Of a stretch of DNA of 64,000 bases, positions 1-8,325 are shown in pieces. The DNA is taken from assembly GCA_019746095.1 (NCBI GenBank), contig JAIESL010000002.1, positions 36,603-100,602 on the forward strand, written 5' to 3'. Position numbers and translations under genes: made by a program. The stretch comes from Caulobacteraceae bacterium. GTDB lineage: Bacteria > Pseudomonadota > Alphaproteobacteria > Caulobacterales > Caulobacteraceae. The notes beneath the pieces are model-generated. The model was not told where the DNA came from. It saw nothing but the letters and a program-made list of their open reading frames with translations, and did no database searches. Numbering within the stretch: the stretch's first letter is position 1; each line of letters starts with the position of its first letter.

Positions 1-323
1 CCTCTTGGCTCCACCCATTCAAAGAACACCGTCTGGTGGTGGTCGGAGAGAAGGCGATGGCGGTGTTTGAGGACTCCGCAGCAGGGGACCGCAAGCTTTT
101 GCTTTATGCCCATCAGATTGACTTATCTTCGGAGACGCCCGCTGCCGAGAAGACGGAGCCGCTGCCAATTCCCTACGGCGACGCAGAACCGCTGCTGTCC
201 GAATGCCGGCACTTCGTTGAATGCATAGCCACGGGTGCCACGCCCCGCACCGATAGCGTCGAATCTCTCAGGGTTCTCAGAGTCCTCGCCAAAGCGACTA
301 CCGCACAGAAAGTTAAGCCGTAA
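1..323 (+). CDS. Gfo/Idh/MocA-family oxidoreductase, C-terminal part (WlbA/WbpB-like)
   Basis: This is the 3' end of a gene that begins before the window; the open frame runs from base 3 to a TAA at 321-323. The visible start of the fragment, SWLHPFKEHRLVVVG, and the end HFVECIATGATPRTDSVESLRVL match the C-terminal half of WlbA/WbpB-type sugar-nucleotide dehydrogenases. These oxidise C3 of UDP-GlcNAcA before transamination. The TAA overlaps the ATG of the aminotransferase gene (TAATG), so the two are translationally coupled. The following genes supply the rest of a UDP-diacetamido-glucuronate pathway, which supports the assignment. The NAD-binding half lies outside the window, so the exact family member is inferred from context. 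Confidence 0.82.
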   Translation, partial: SWLHPFKEHRLVVVGEKAMAVFEDSAAGDRKLLLYAHQIDLSSETPAAEKTEPLPIPYGDAEPLLSECRHFVECIATGATPRTDSVESLRVLRVLAKATTAQKVKP

Positions 324-1504
324 TGCCGCCCGCCAAACCTAACAATCCGATCGCTTTCATCGACCTGCAGGCCCAGCGCCGTCGGATAGGGCCTAAGCTC
401 AACGATGCCGTCATCGCAGCGATTGAGTCCGGGGCCTATATCATGGGGCCGCCGGTCAAAGAGCTTGAGAGCAAGCTCGCCAACTTCGGGCAGGCCAAGC
501 ATTGTCTCACGTGCGCGAACGGAACCGAGGCACTCGTGCTTCCGCTGATGGCGTGGGAGGTCGGTCCAGGCGACGCAGTGTTCTGTCCCAGTTTCACGTT
601 CGCAGCGACCGCTGAAATCGTGCCTTTGGTCGGTGCGAGCTGCGTCTTCGTCGATGTTGATGGCGATACATTCAACATGTCGCCCTCCCATCTTGAAGCG
701 ACGATCAAGGCGACGCTCCGCGAGGGAACGCTCAAGCCCAAGGTCGTGATTGCGGTCTGTCTTTTCGGGCAGCCCGCAAACTACCCGGCTCTTAGGGAGA
801 TCTGCGATCGCTATGGGCTCAAGCTCATCGCGGACAGCGCCCAGGGGTTTGGGGGCACCTTGAAGGGGAAACACCCGACATACTGGGCAGACTGCACCAC
901 CACCAGCTTCTTCCCCGCCAAGCCCCTTGGAGCCTACGGGGATGGCGGCGCCGTGCTGACAGACGACGACCTGCTGGCTGAACAGCTGGTATCCCTGCGT
1001 ATGCATGGCCAAGCGGGGCCTCGCGATGTCCAGAATGCAAATTTTTCTCACGAGGCCAAATACCTCAATGTTCGCATCGGGATGAACTCCCGACTGGATA
1101 CTGTGCAGGCCGCTGTCCTGCTCGAGAAGCTGGCGATCTTCCCTGACGAGCTGGCTGCGCGGGACGCCGTCGCTGCGCGCTATGGGGCAGGACTTTCCAA
1201 CGCGGTCAGTACACCGCGCCTCATGACGGAAGCGACATCGTCGTGGGCGCAATACACCATCAAGACCGACCGTCGAGATGATCTGGCAGCGCACCTCAAG
1301 TCAATGGGCGTTCCTGCCATGGTCTACTATCCGATCGCCATCCATAAGCAGATTCCGTACGCGAAATATCCGCTTGGCCCGGGGGGGCTTCCGGTGACCG
1401 AAAGCCTTACGCAGAAGGTGCTCAGCCTTCCGATGCACCCTTATCTCGAACCTGATGTGCAGGATTATATCATCCACGCCGTCAATTCCTTTGGCGGAGA
1501 TTAG
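323..1504 (+). CDS. wbpE: DegT/DnrJ/EryC1-family sugar aminotransferase (WbpE/WlbC-like)
   Basis: This 393-residue PLP-dependent enzyme of the DegT family has a typical length. It carries the GTEALVLPL substrate and cofactor segment near residue 65, the conserved IADSAQGFG Asp motif near 170, and the PLP lysine in TSFFPAKPLGAYGDGGAV near 195-210. In this context it should transfer an amino group to the 3-keto intermediate made by the preceding dehydrogenase, giving UDP-3-amino-2-acetamido-glucuronate. It starts on the ATG overlapping the upstream stop, and the WbpA-like gene follows after one base. The family call is solid; the precise substrate is inferred from the neighbouring wbp-type genes. 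Confidence 0.88.
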   Translation: MPPAKPNNPIAFIDLQAQRRRIGPKLNDAVIAAIESGAYIMGPPVKELESKLANFGQAKHCLTCANGTEALVLPLMAWEVGPGDAVFCPSFTFAATAEIVPLVGASCVFVDVDGDTFNMSPSHLEATIKATLREGTLKPKVVIAVCLFGQPANYPALREICDRYGLKLIADSAQGFGGTLKGKHPTYWADCTTTSFFPAKPLGAYGDGGAVLTDDDLLAEQLVSLRMHGQAGPRDVQNANFSHEAKYLNVRIGMNSRLDTVQAAVLLEKLAIFPDELAARDAVAARYGAGLSNAVSTPRLMTEATSSWAQYTIKTDRRDDLAAHLKSMGVPAMVYYPIAIHKQIPYAKYPLGPGGLPVTESLTQKVLSLPMHPYLEPDVQDYIIHAVNSFGGD

Positions 1505-1505
1505 G

Positions 1506-2879
1506 ATGACCACCGACGAAATGGCGGATTTCGCACAACACGCCAACGCGATGGCGGAACGGTTCAGCAACAAGATCACATCCAAGGAGATCGTGATCGG
1601 CATTGTCGGGCTTGGCTATGTCGGCCTGCCGCTTGCGGAGAGTTTCATCGCCGTGGGGCATCGTGTTCTCGGCTACGATATCGACCCGGCGAAGGTGGAC
1701 GCTGTCAACGAGGGCCGCCAACTCATCAGGCACATTCCAGCGAGCCGGATGGAGGCCCTGCGTGCGACCGGTCGGCTCAGCGCCACGACAGATCTTCAAA
1801 GGATGGCCGAGGCCGACGCCCTTCTGATCTGCGTGCCGACACCGATCAATCTGCATCGGGAGCCTGACCTGAGTTACGTAGAAAAGACGACCGAGAGCCT
1901 GGCCCAGGTGCTGCGGCGCGACCAGATCGTGATCCTCGAATCCACGACCTACCCGGGTACGTCTTCCGAACTTATGCGGCCGCTGCTCGAGCGCATCAGC
2001 GGGTTGCGCGCCGGCTTCGATTTCGCGATCGCCTACAGTCCCGAACGCGAAGATCCCGGGAACCCAGATTTCCATACGTCCACGATTCCCAAGGTTGTGG
2101 GCGCAGATTCCCCTGCCGAGCAACGGATGGCCGTCGAGCTCTACGGCACATTCACGACGCCGGTGCCGGTCAGCAACCTGCGAACCGCGGAGGCTGTAAA
2201 GCTGACTGAGAATATCTTCCGCCTGGTCAACATCGCCTTGGTCAACGAGCTGAAGCAGGTCTTCTCCGCAATGGATATTGACATATTCGAGGTCATCGAT
2301 GCGGCCAAGACGAAGCCGTTCGGGTTTATGCCATTCTATCCGGGACCCGGCCTGGGCGGACATTGCATCCCGATCGACCCCTTCTATTTGACTTGGAAAG
2401 CGAGGGCAGTAGGGGAGAGCACCCGGTTTATCGAACTGGCCGGCGATGTCATCGCCAGCCTGCCGAAGACCGTGATCGAGACGCTGGCTTCCGCAATGAG
2501 CCAGCACCTCAGCAAGCCCGTGATGGGATCACGCATTCTGGTCCTCGGCCTCGCCTACAAGAAGAATGTCGATGACATGCGGGAAAGCCCGTCACTCCAC
2601 CTGATCGCGCTGTTGCGCAGCAGGGGAGCCACCGTGGATTTCTACGATCCCTTCATCGCCCAGGTGCCTGCGACGCGGGACCATCCCGAAATGGCCCACG
2701 AGCGCAGCGTTGTATGGGATTCTGAGGTGCTCAAGACCTATGACTGCGCACTGATCGCGACCGATCATGACGGCGTGGACTATGCAGGTCTCGCTGAGTG
2801 CGTCGGTCTCATAGTCGACACCCGAAACGCAATGTCCAAGGTCGTCGCGCCCTACCGCGCCAAGATAGTTAAGGCTTGA
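1506..2879 (+). CDS. wbpA: UDP-N-acetylglucosamine 6-dehydrogenase (WbpA-like)
   Basis: This 457-residue nucleotide-sugar dehydrogenase has an N-terminal Rossmann motif GIVGLGYVGLP near residue 33. The catalytic cysteine lies in GPGLGGHCIPIDPFYL near residues 280-295, and the C-terminal UDP-binding domain contains ILVLGLAYKKNVDDMRESP. WbpA enzymes oxidise the C6 hydroxyl of UDP-GlcNAc to the uronic acid with two NAD+. The ATG at 1506 directly follows the aminotransferase stop; longer in-frame extensions would overlap that gene. A charged tail of about 30 residues precedes the Rossmann fold, which is common in WbpO/WbpA relatives. The alternative is a UDP-ManNAc dehydrogenase, but the surrounding WbpB/E/D set favours WbpA. 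Confidence 0.9.
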   Translation: MTTDEMADFAQHANAMAERFSNKITSKEIVIGIVGLGYVGLPLAESFIAVGHRVLGYDIDPAKVDAVNEGRQLIRHIPASRMEALRATGRLSATTDLQRMAEADALLICVPTPINLHREPDLSYVEKTTESLAQVLRRDQIVILESTTYPGTSSELMRPLLERISGLRAGFDFAIAYSPEREDPGNPDFHTSTIPKVVGADSPAEQRMAVELYGTFTTPVPVSNLRTAEAVKLTENIFRLVNIALVNELKQVFSAMDIDIFEVIDAAKTKPFGFMPFYPGPGLGGHCIPIDPFYLTWKARAVGESTRFIELAGDVIASLPKTVIETLASAMSQHLSKPVMGSRILVLGLAYKKNVDDMRESPSLHLIALLRSRGATVDFYDPFIAQVPATRDHPEMAHERSVVWDSEVLKTYDCALIATDHDGVDYAGLAECVGLIVDTRNAMSKVVAPYRAKIVKA

Positions 2880-2881
2880 AG

Positions 2882-3490
2882 ATGACGACTTTTGTACACA
2901 CCACCGCGATCGTGGACGATGGCGTGGAGATCGGGCCCGGAACCAAGATCTGGCATTTCAGCCACGTCCTGTCCGGTTCCACGGTAGGCCGCGACTGTTC
3001 AATGGGACAGAACGTAGTTGTGGGCCCCAACGTCAGGGTAGGCGACGGCTGCAAGATCCAGAACAACGTGAGCGTCTATGAGGGTGTCACACTGGAGGAC
3101 GGAGTCTTTTGTGGTCCCTCAATGGTTTTCACCAACGTCCGCACGCCGCGAGCGTTTGTTAACCGCAAGGCGGAGTTCGAGCCGACGCTCGTGAAGATGG
3201 GCGCAACGATTGGCGCCAACGCCACCGTCGTTCTGGGCGTGACCTTGGGCGAGTTCTGCCTCATTGCGGCCGGCGGCGTTGTGACGAAGGATGTGCCGTC
3301 GTTTGCGTTGATGGCAGGAGTCCCGGCCAAGCGGATCGGTTGGGTGAGCCACGCCGGGGAAGTCCTGGGTGCCGACCTGGTCTGCCCCCGGACGGGTGAT
3401 CGTTACGCCGAGGTCGAGGGTCGGTTGGAGCGAATCGAACTTGGCACCGACACCATAGATTGGCCCCAGTCTCGCCCGACCTCGTCATGA
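2882..3490 (+). CDS. wbpD: UDP-3-amino-sugar N-acetyltransferase, left-handed beta-helix (WbpD/WlbB-like)
   Basis: This protein of about 202 residues is built almost entirely of hexapeptide repeats, for example VDDGVEIGPGTKIWHFSHV and GASAFVNRK-type loops. It resembles WlbB/WbpD acetyltransferases, including the VFTNVRTPRAFVNRK segment near residue 82. It should acetylate the 3-amino group formed by the WbpE-like enzyme, giving a 2,3-diacetamido-2,3-dideoxyglucuronic acid nucleotide. I chose the ATG at 2882 (AAGG lies 8 bases upstream) over an in-frame TTG at 2876. The stop overlaps the next start (ATGA). With the three preceding genes it forms a complete WbpA-B-E-D module; a WbpI-type 2-epimerase is not seen. 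Confidence 0.9.
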   Translation: MTTFVHTTAIVDDGVEIGPGTKIWHFSHVLSGSTVGRDCSMGQNVVVGPNVRVGDGCKIQNNVSVYEGVTLEDGVFCGPSMVFTNVRTPRAFVNRKAEFEPTLVKMGATIGANATVVLGVTLGEFCLIAAGGVVTKDVPSFALMAGVPAKRIGWVSHAGEVLGADLVCPRTGDRYAEVEGRLERIELGTDTIDWPQSRPTSS

Positions 3491-4704
3491 CCGGTGTCGT
3501 CGCGGGAGCGCCCGTTGATCAAGGCCCTGCGGCGGGCTGGCACCGGTGTAGCGCCACGGTGATGGACACAAGCGATTCAGAAATCACTTTCGATGACCAA
3601 GGCGTCAGCAACCACGCGCGAATCGCGGACTGGCGCTGGCGGAACGAGGTCTTTCACGGCCAGGATGCGGAAACCCGCCTGTCTACCTGGGTTGAGCGCA
3701 TCCGCCGCGACGGCCGTGGCAAGGACTACGACTGCATCATCGGATTGAGCGGCGGCGTCGACAGCAGCGTCGTGGCTTGCCGTGTGGTGGACCTTGGCCT
3801 GCGTCCCCTGGCGGTACATCTGGACAACGGATGGAATTCGGAACTGGCCGTCAGCAATGTCGAGAGGATCGTAAAGCGGCTCGGAATCGATCTCTTCACC
3901 CATGTTGTCGACTGGGATGAGATCAAGGATCTGCAGCGTTCCTATTTCAAGGCCTCGGTCATGGACCTTGAGTGCGTAAGCGATCACGCTATCAACACCA
4001 TCCTGCTGCGCATCGCGAACCGGTACGGCATAGGATACGTGGTGCACGGAGGGAACGTCGCGACGGAGTCGATTCTGCCTCGAAGCTGGGCATACGACAA
4101 AAGGGATGGCGCGAACGTCAAGGCCATTCATCGCGCATATGGTGAGCGGCCCCTGCGGACGTATCCGATCATGCAGCCCGTGGAGCTGGCCTACCGCCTG
4201 CTTTTGAGACGGATCATCTTCTTCCCCATACTGAACTACGTCGAGTTTAAGAAGTCGGAGGCGCTGGAAGAACTGGTGACCCGACTGGGGTGGCGCCCCT
4301 ATGGACGCAAGCACGGGGAGAACCGCTTCACCCGGTTCTTTCAGGAATATTTCCTCGTGCGCAAATTCGGCATCGACAAGCGCAAGGCCCACCTGTCCAG
4401 CCTTATCGTCTCCGGCCAGATCACGCGTGAAGAGGCAATTCTTGAGCTGGAACACCCCCTGTACAAGGACGGTGAAGCTGAGGAAGAGCTGGCCTTCGTC
4501 GCCAAGAAGCTGGACTTCAGCGTTGAGGAACTGAGCGGCCTGATCGAGGCGCCTCGTCGAGACCATACGGACTTTCCCAACGTCTCTTGGATGTTCGACC
4601 ATACATCGGGGCTGACCCAGTTGATCCGCTACTTCGCCAAAGGGGAACTTTCGCTCGGCACGCTCAAAAAGGCGTGGCGGGCGGGGAGCACTCCTGATGG
4701 GTGA
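3487..4704 (+). CDS. N-acetyl sugar amidotransferase, WbpG-like, with degenerate zinc-ribbon
   Basis: This 405-residue PP-loop ATPase is related to WbpG/PseA, which uses ammonia from HisH/HisF to install an amidino or amide group on a sugar. The ATP-binding PP-loop SGGVDSS is intact near residue 87, and VHGGNVATESILP and the C-terminal RDHTDFPN segment are conserved. The usual N-terminal CxxC...CxxC metal site is broken: only Cys21 remains, with Thr24, Ser41 and Ala44 in the other positions. The paralogue at 5957 keeps all four cysteines. The ATG at 3487 overlaps the preceding stop, and the end overlaps the next glycosyltransferase by 8 bases. It may have a changed substrate or depend on its paralogue; activity is not assured. 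Confidence 0.87.
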   Translation: MTGVVAGAPVDQGPAAGWHRCSATVMDTSDSEITFDDQGVSNHARIADWRWRNEVFHGQDAETRLSTWVERIRRDGRGKDYDCIIGLSGGVDSSVVACRVVDLGLRPLAVHLDNGWNSELAVSNVERIVKRLGIDLFTHVVDWDEIKDLQRSYFKASVMDLECVSDHAINTILLRIANRYGIGYVVHGGNVATESILPRSWAYDKRDGANVKAIHRAYGERPLRTYPIMQPVELAYRLLLRRIIFFPILNYVEFKKSEALEELVTRLGWRPYGRKHGENRFTRFFQEYFLVRKFGIDKRKAHLSSLIVSGQITREEAILELEHPLYKDGEAEEELAFVAKKLDFSVEELSGLIEAPRRDHTDFPNVSWMFDHTSGLTQLIRYFAKGELSLGTLKKAWRAGSTPDG

Positions 4705-5908
4705 CCGCGCGTCTCCTAGCGGACGCCACATCCATCTCTACTTTTCGCCCTGGCTGCACGAGAGCCGCGCGTGGCGCGCCGGGCGGGCGGCGCTGGATGC
4801 CGGACTGGCCGCCGAGGTGGACTATGTTGGTCATGCCGTGGCGGGCCTTGATCTGATCGAGCCGCGGGGCCCCGGCGAGACGGTGCGTCGGGTCGGGCCG
4901 TCGCCAGCGGTGCCGGGAACGGGCCGGTTGACCCGCGCTCTGGCCCTGCCGGCGTGGTGGCGCGCCACGGTTCGAGACATGGGTCAACGTACACCGGCGA
5001 CCCTGGTGATTGCGCATAGCCTCGCCTCACTTCCCTTGGGAGTTCTGCTCAAGATCCGGAGCGGAGCCCGCCTGTTGTACGATGCGCACGAACTCGAATC
5101 TGAAAGAGAAGGCTGGTCATGGCCCGTGCGCAAGGCTGCTCGGATCGTTGAGACAGCGCTGATCCGGTTCTGCGACCACACCATCGTGGTCAATGACTCG
5201 ATCGCGGATTGGTATCGGGTGGCCTACAGGGGCCTGAGCGTAAGCACGGTCCGCAACGTTCCCACCTCGCTGGCGTATCGCGGTGAGAGCACCTTACGGC
5301 AGGATATCGGGGTGGGTGAGGACGCCGTCGTCGTCGCCTACGCCGGCGCCTTCACGCGGGGCCGCGGACTAGAGACCGCCGTGGAGGCCTTTTCGAGAGT
5401 CGGCGGCGACAAGCACCTTGTTATGGTCGGATATGGACCGATGTCCGCCGACTTGGCGGCTCTGGCGGCCGGCCAACCCAATATTCATCTGCGGCCCTCT
5501 GTGGCGCACGATCAGGTGGTCTCATACCTGAGGGGCGCGGATGTGGGGCTTTGCCAGCCCAACGGGACGTCGCTGAGTTATCATTTCGGTCTCCCGAACA
5601 AGCTGTTTGAGTACGCGGCCGCCGGGCTCGCCGTCATTGTGGGTGAGGGCCCCGAGTTTCGGGCGTTCGCGAACGAGAGCGGGCTCGGCTGGTCTATTCG
5701 AAACGACGTGGATTCGCTCGTTTCGACCATTGCTCAGCTTACTCGCGCCTCCATCAAGGAACGTATCGCGCAGTCAACCTACCGACCGCCGACCTGGGCT
5801 GATGAAAAAGTACGGTTGTTGGACGCGCTTCGGAGAGCCGTAGGTGGTATTGGTTCGGCAGACGAAGACAGTTCAGCGAGCGTTCAAGAAGTTCGGGCCC
5901 TTCAGTAG
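4697..5908 (+). CDS. Glycosyltransferase, GT4-like (GT-B fold)
   Basis: This 403-residue cytoplasmic glycosyltransferase is probably GT-B fold. The N-terminal half contains YDAHELESE near residue 128. The C-terminal half has a donor-site pattern including [26 protein letters not shown] near residues 295-320. It is clearly paralogous to the two tandem enzymes at 7114 and 8432, sharing the YDAHELE, IVVN..IADWYR and LSY....LPNKLFEY blocks, but is diverged from them. It overlaps the WbpG-like gene by 8 bases, so a WbpG-like plus glycosyltransferase pair occurs here and again at 5957-8325. It likely adds one sugar of the O-unit to the undecaprenyl-linked chain; donor and acceptor cannot be read from the sequence. 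Confidence 0.8.
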   Translation: MGDRASPSGRHIHLYFSPWLHESRAWRAGRAALDAGLAAEVDYVGHAVAGLDLIEPRGPGETVRRVGPSPAVPGTGRLTRALALPAWWRATVRDMGQRTPATLVIAHSLASLPLGVLLKIRSGARLLYDAHELESEREGWSWPVRKAARIVETALIRFCDHTIVVNDSIADWYRVAYRGLSVSTVRNVPTSLAYRGESTLRQDIGVGEDAVVVAYAGAFTRGRGLETAVEAFSRVGGDKHLVMVGYGPMSADLAALAAGQPNIHLRPSVAHDQVVSYLRGADVGLCQPNGTSLSYHFGLPNKLFEYAAAGLAVIVGEGPEFRAFANESGLGWSIRNDVDSLVSTIAQLTRASIKERIAQSTYRPPTWADEKVRLLDALRRAVGGIGSADEDSSASVQEVRALQ

Positions 5909-5956
5909 GCTTCACCCAATAACCGCACGCCAGATTACGAATCAAAAGGCTATGTC

Positions 5957-7117
5957 GTGACCGCACTATCTAGAAAATATCAGCTCTGTACGCAGTGCGT
6001 GATGGACACGTCAGACCCTGACATAACGTTCGATGAGGGTGGAAAATGCAATCACTGCGCTTCCTTTGAGTCGCTCTCGGAACTCTATTGGCACAGAGGT
6101 CCCGAAGGCCGCGTCCTGCTGGAGGAACTTGTCGCGAAGATCAAAAAGGATGGCGAGGGCAAGGACTACGATATTGTCATTGGCGTAAGTGGCGGCGTCG
6201 ACAGTTCCTACCTGTTGCACCTGTGCAAGGTTGAATTGGGCCTGCGTCCGATCGCAGTGCACGTCGACTCAGGCTGGAACTCCGAACTGGCGGTGTCCAA
6301 CATTGAGAAGATCGTCACCAAGCTGGGCATCGATCTGTTCACTCATGTCGTAGATTGGGAGGAAATGCGCGACCTGCAGCTGGCCTATCTCCGTGCCGGA
6401 CTTGCAAACCAGGATGTGCCGCAGGACCATATTTTCCCGGCCGAAGTTTACCGGTTGGCGCGCAAGATGAATATCCACCACATCGCAAACGGTTCAAATA
6501 TCGCGACCGAGAGCATATTGCCCGCGAACTGGGGCTACGATGCCGCTGATTCCAAACAAATCCTGGCCATACAGAAACAATTTGGCACAAGACCGTTAAA
6601 ACAATACAAAACTATGTCGTTTTGGGTCCGGCGTCTGTATTTTCCGTACATATATGGCATAAACATGTTCTATCCATTGAACTATATGCCGTACAGCAAA
6701 ACGGAAGCAATGACGCTGCTTCAAGAAAAATATGATTGGATTTACTACGGCGGAAAGCACTATGAGTCACGCTGGACTCGCTTCTTCCAATCATACTATC
6801 TCCCGCGGAGATTTGGATACGACAAACGACGCGCCCATTTGGCCAGTCTTGTAGTAACTGGCGAAATGCCTCGCGATGCAGCATTGGCCGAGATGAAGAA
6901 TCCGCCTTATGATCCCAAGGAGATCGAGGCTGACGTGGCGTTTGTTTGCCGAAAACTCGGCATTGATCGATCAGAGTTTGATTCATTGATTCAACAACCG
7001 CTCAAGAGCCACACCGACTATCCGAACCACTCCCGGGAACTGAATTTCGTGGTCAAGACAGCTCGGGCTATGGTCCGGTTGCGCAATGCAATACTGGGCG
7101 GCAAGGCTGGTCGGTGA
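5957..7117 (+). CDS. wbpG: N-acetyl sugar amidotransferase, WbpG/PseA-like
   Basis: This 386-residue protein has the full WbpG architecture. A zinc-ribbon uses Cys11, Cys14, Cys31 and Cys34, followed by the PP-loop SGGVDSS near residue 80. IANGSNIATESILPANWG and the C-terminal LKSHTDYPNHSREL segment are also present. WbpG works with HisH2 and HisF2, both encoded downstream at 16145-17526, to convert an N-acetyl or carboxyl group to an amidine or amide. The start is GTG at 5957, because the nearby ATG at 5952 hits a stop at once. The middle of the gene, about 6540-6760, is visibly richer in A and T than its flanks. The stop overlaps the next GTG. Confidence 0.9.
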   Translation: MTALSRKYQLCTQCVMDTSDPDITFDEGGKCNHCASFESLSELYWHRGPEGRVLLEELVAKIKKDGEGKDYDIVIGVSGGVDSSYLLHLCKVELGLRPIAVHVDSGWNSELAVSNIEKIVTKLGIDLFTHVVDWEEMRDLQLAYLRAGLANQDVPQDHIFPAEVYRLARKMNIHHIANGSNIATESILPANWGYDAADSKQILAIQKQFGTRPLKQYKTMSFWVRRLYFPYIYGINMFYPLNYMPYSKTEAMTLLQEKYDWIYYGGKHYESRWTRFFQSYYLPRRFGYDKRRAHLASLVVTGEMPRDAALAEMKNPPYDPKEIEADVAFVCRKLGIDRSEFDSLIQQPLKSHTDYPNHSRELNFVVKTARAMVRLRNAILGGKAGR

Positions 7118-8325
7118 TACCGAACTCTCAAATGGGGGTGGGGATGGCGCCGGCGCCACGCCGGTACCTACATCTGACGACGACCAGCGGCCGGTTTGAG
7201 TCCCGCTTGATGAAGCAGGCGCGCACGGCGCTGAGCAGCGGGAATTTCGACGCCGTACACATACTGGCGAAGAAGGGGCGCGGCGACGACGGTCTGGCCC
7301 TGCAAGAGACGATCGAACCCGGACTCACCCTGGAACGGATCGCGGTCCCAAGGGTCGTCCCTGGACTCAACCTTTTGCTTTGGCTCGGGCGGGCTGCCGG
7401 GCGGAGTGTTACCGCCCGGCCGGATGTTGTTAGCGTCCATCACGTTACGCTCCTGCCGTTGGGCGCCCTGGTCAAAGCCCTGACCGGCGCCCGACTGGTC
7501 TATGACGCTCACGAGCTCGAAACCGAGAGCGCGAGCCTCGTCCACCGCCCTCTGCTCAAGGCGGTCTGCAAGGTCCTCGAAGCGGTCTTTCTGCGCTTCT
7601 ATGACCAGGCGATCGTCGTCAACGAACCGATCGCTGACTGGTACCGGGCGAGATATCGCCGCCTGCCGATAACCGCGATCCACAACTATCCCCGTGCCGG
7701 CGGCAGGCCAGCGGGTCACGAGAATTGCCTGCGGCTCCTGCACGACATTCCCGACGACAAGGTCGTCTTCATCTATCAGGGCGTCATCTCCGCCGACCGG
7801 GGCCTGCCCTTGCTTCTCGACGTATTCACCCGCGGCATGGTGCCCAACGGCGTCTTCGTCGCAATGGGATATGGCGACATGGTGGACGACGTCCGGGAGG
7901 CCGCCTCGCGAAGCCCCCACGTGAAATACCAGCCCGCCGTCCCGCAGGACGAGATCGTCGCCTACACGGCCTCTGCTGACGTCGGGCTCTGCCTCGTCGA
8001 GGCCATCTGCCTCAGCTATGAACTGTCGCTGCCAAACAAATTGTTCGAATATGTTCAGGCTGGCCTTCCGGTGCTGGTAGGCAATCCCCTGCCTGAAATG
8101 GCAGGGCTCGTCACCCGCCTTGGACTGGGCATGACGACCGACCTGGACATCGCCTCGATGACGGCTGCCCTGAACCGGATGGCGGAAGCGGATAGCAGCC
8201 CGATGAAGGCCGCCGCAGCCGAGGCCGCCACCCAGTTTATCTGGGAGAACGAAGAGCCCCGGCTGGCGCAGGTGTATGCCGGCTTGGTCCAGGGTCACGA
8301 CGCCAAAGGCGGAAACGCCCCATGA
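7114..8325 (+). CDS. Glycosyltransferase, GT4-like, tandem copy 1
   Basis: This 403-residue GT-B type glycosyltransferase has [13 protein letters not shown] near residue 127 and [25 protein letters not shown] near residues 305-330. From residue 30 to about residue 392 it is identical to the next gene's product. Only the first ~30 and the last ~11 residues differ. It is translationally coupled to the WbpG-like gene (GTGA overlap). The end of the copied segment carries an AAGGAGC string after the stop that mirrors the ribosome-binding site of the LpxD-like gene, so the duplicated unit probably included the original intergenic region. The product is likely cytoplasmic and adds a sugar during O-unit assembly; the donor is unknown. 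Confidence 0.82.
   Translation: MIPNSQMGVGMAPAPRRYLHLTTTSGRFESRLMKQARTALSSGNFDAVHILAKKGRGDDGLALQETIEPGLTLERIAVPRVVPGLNLLLWLGRAAGRSVTARPDVVSVHHVTLLPLGALVKALTGARLVYDAHELETESASLVHRPLLKAVCKVLEAVFLRFYDQAIVVNEPIADWYRARYRRLPITAIHNYPRAGGRPAGHENCLRLLHDIPDDKVVFIYQGVISADRGLPLLLDVFTRGMVPNGVFVAMGYGDMVDDVREAASRSPHVKYQPAVPQDEIVAYTASADVGLCLVEAICLSYELSLPNKLFEYVQAGLPVLVGNPLPEMAGLVTRLGLGMTTDLDIASMTAALNRMAEADSSPMKAAAAEAATQFIWENEEPRLAQVYAGLVQGHDAKGGNAP

Noticed and set aside
173..1294. Long open frame on the minus strand opposite the aminotransferase
   Set aside because: Mirror of GC-rich coding on the other strand; no protein-like motifs, and the plus-strand gene is fully supported.
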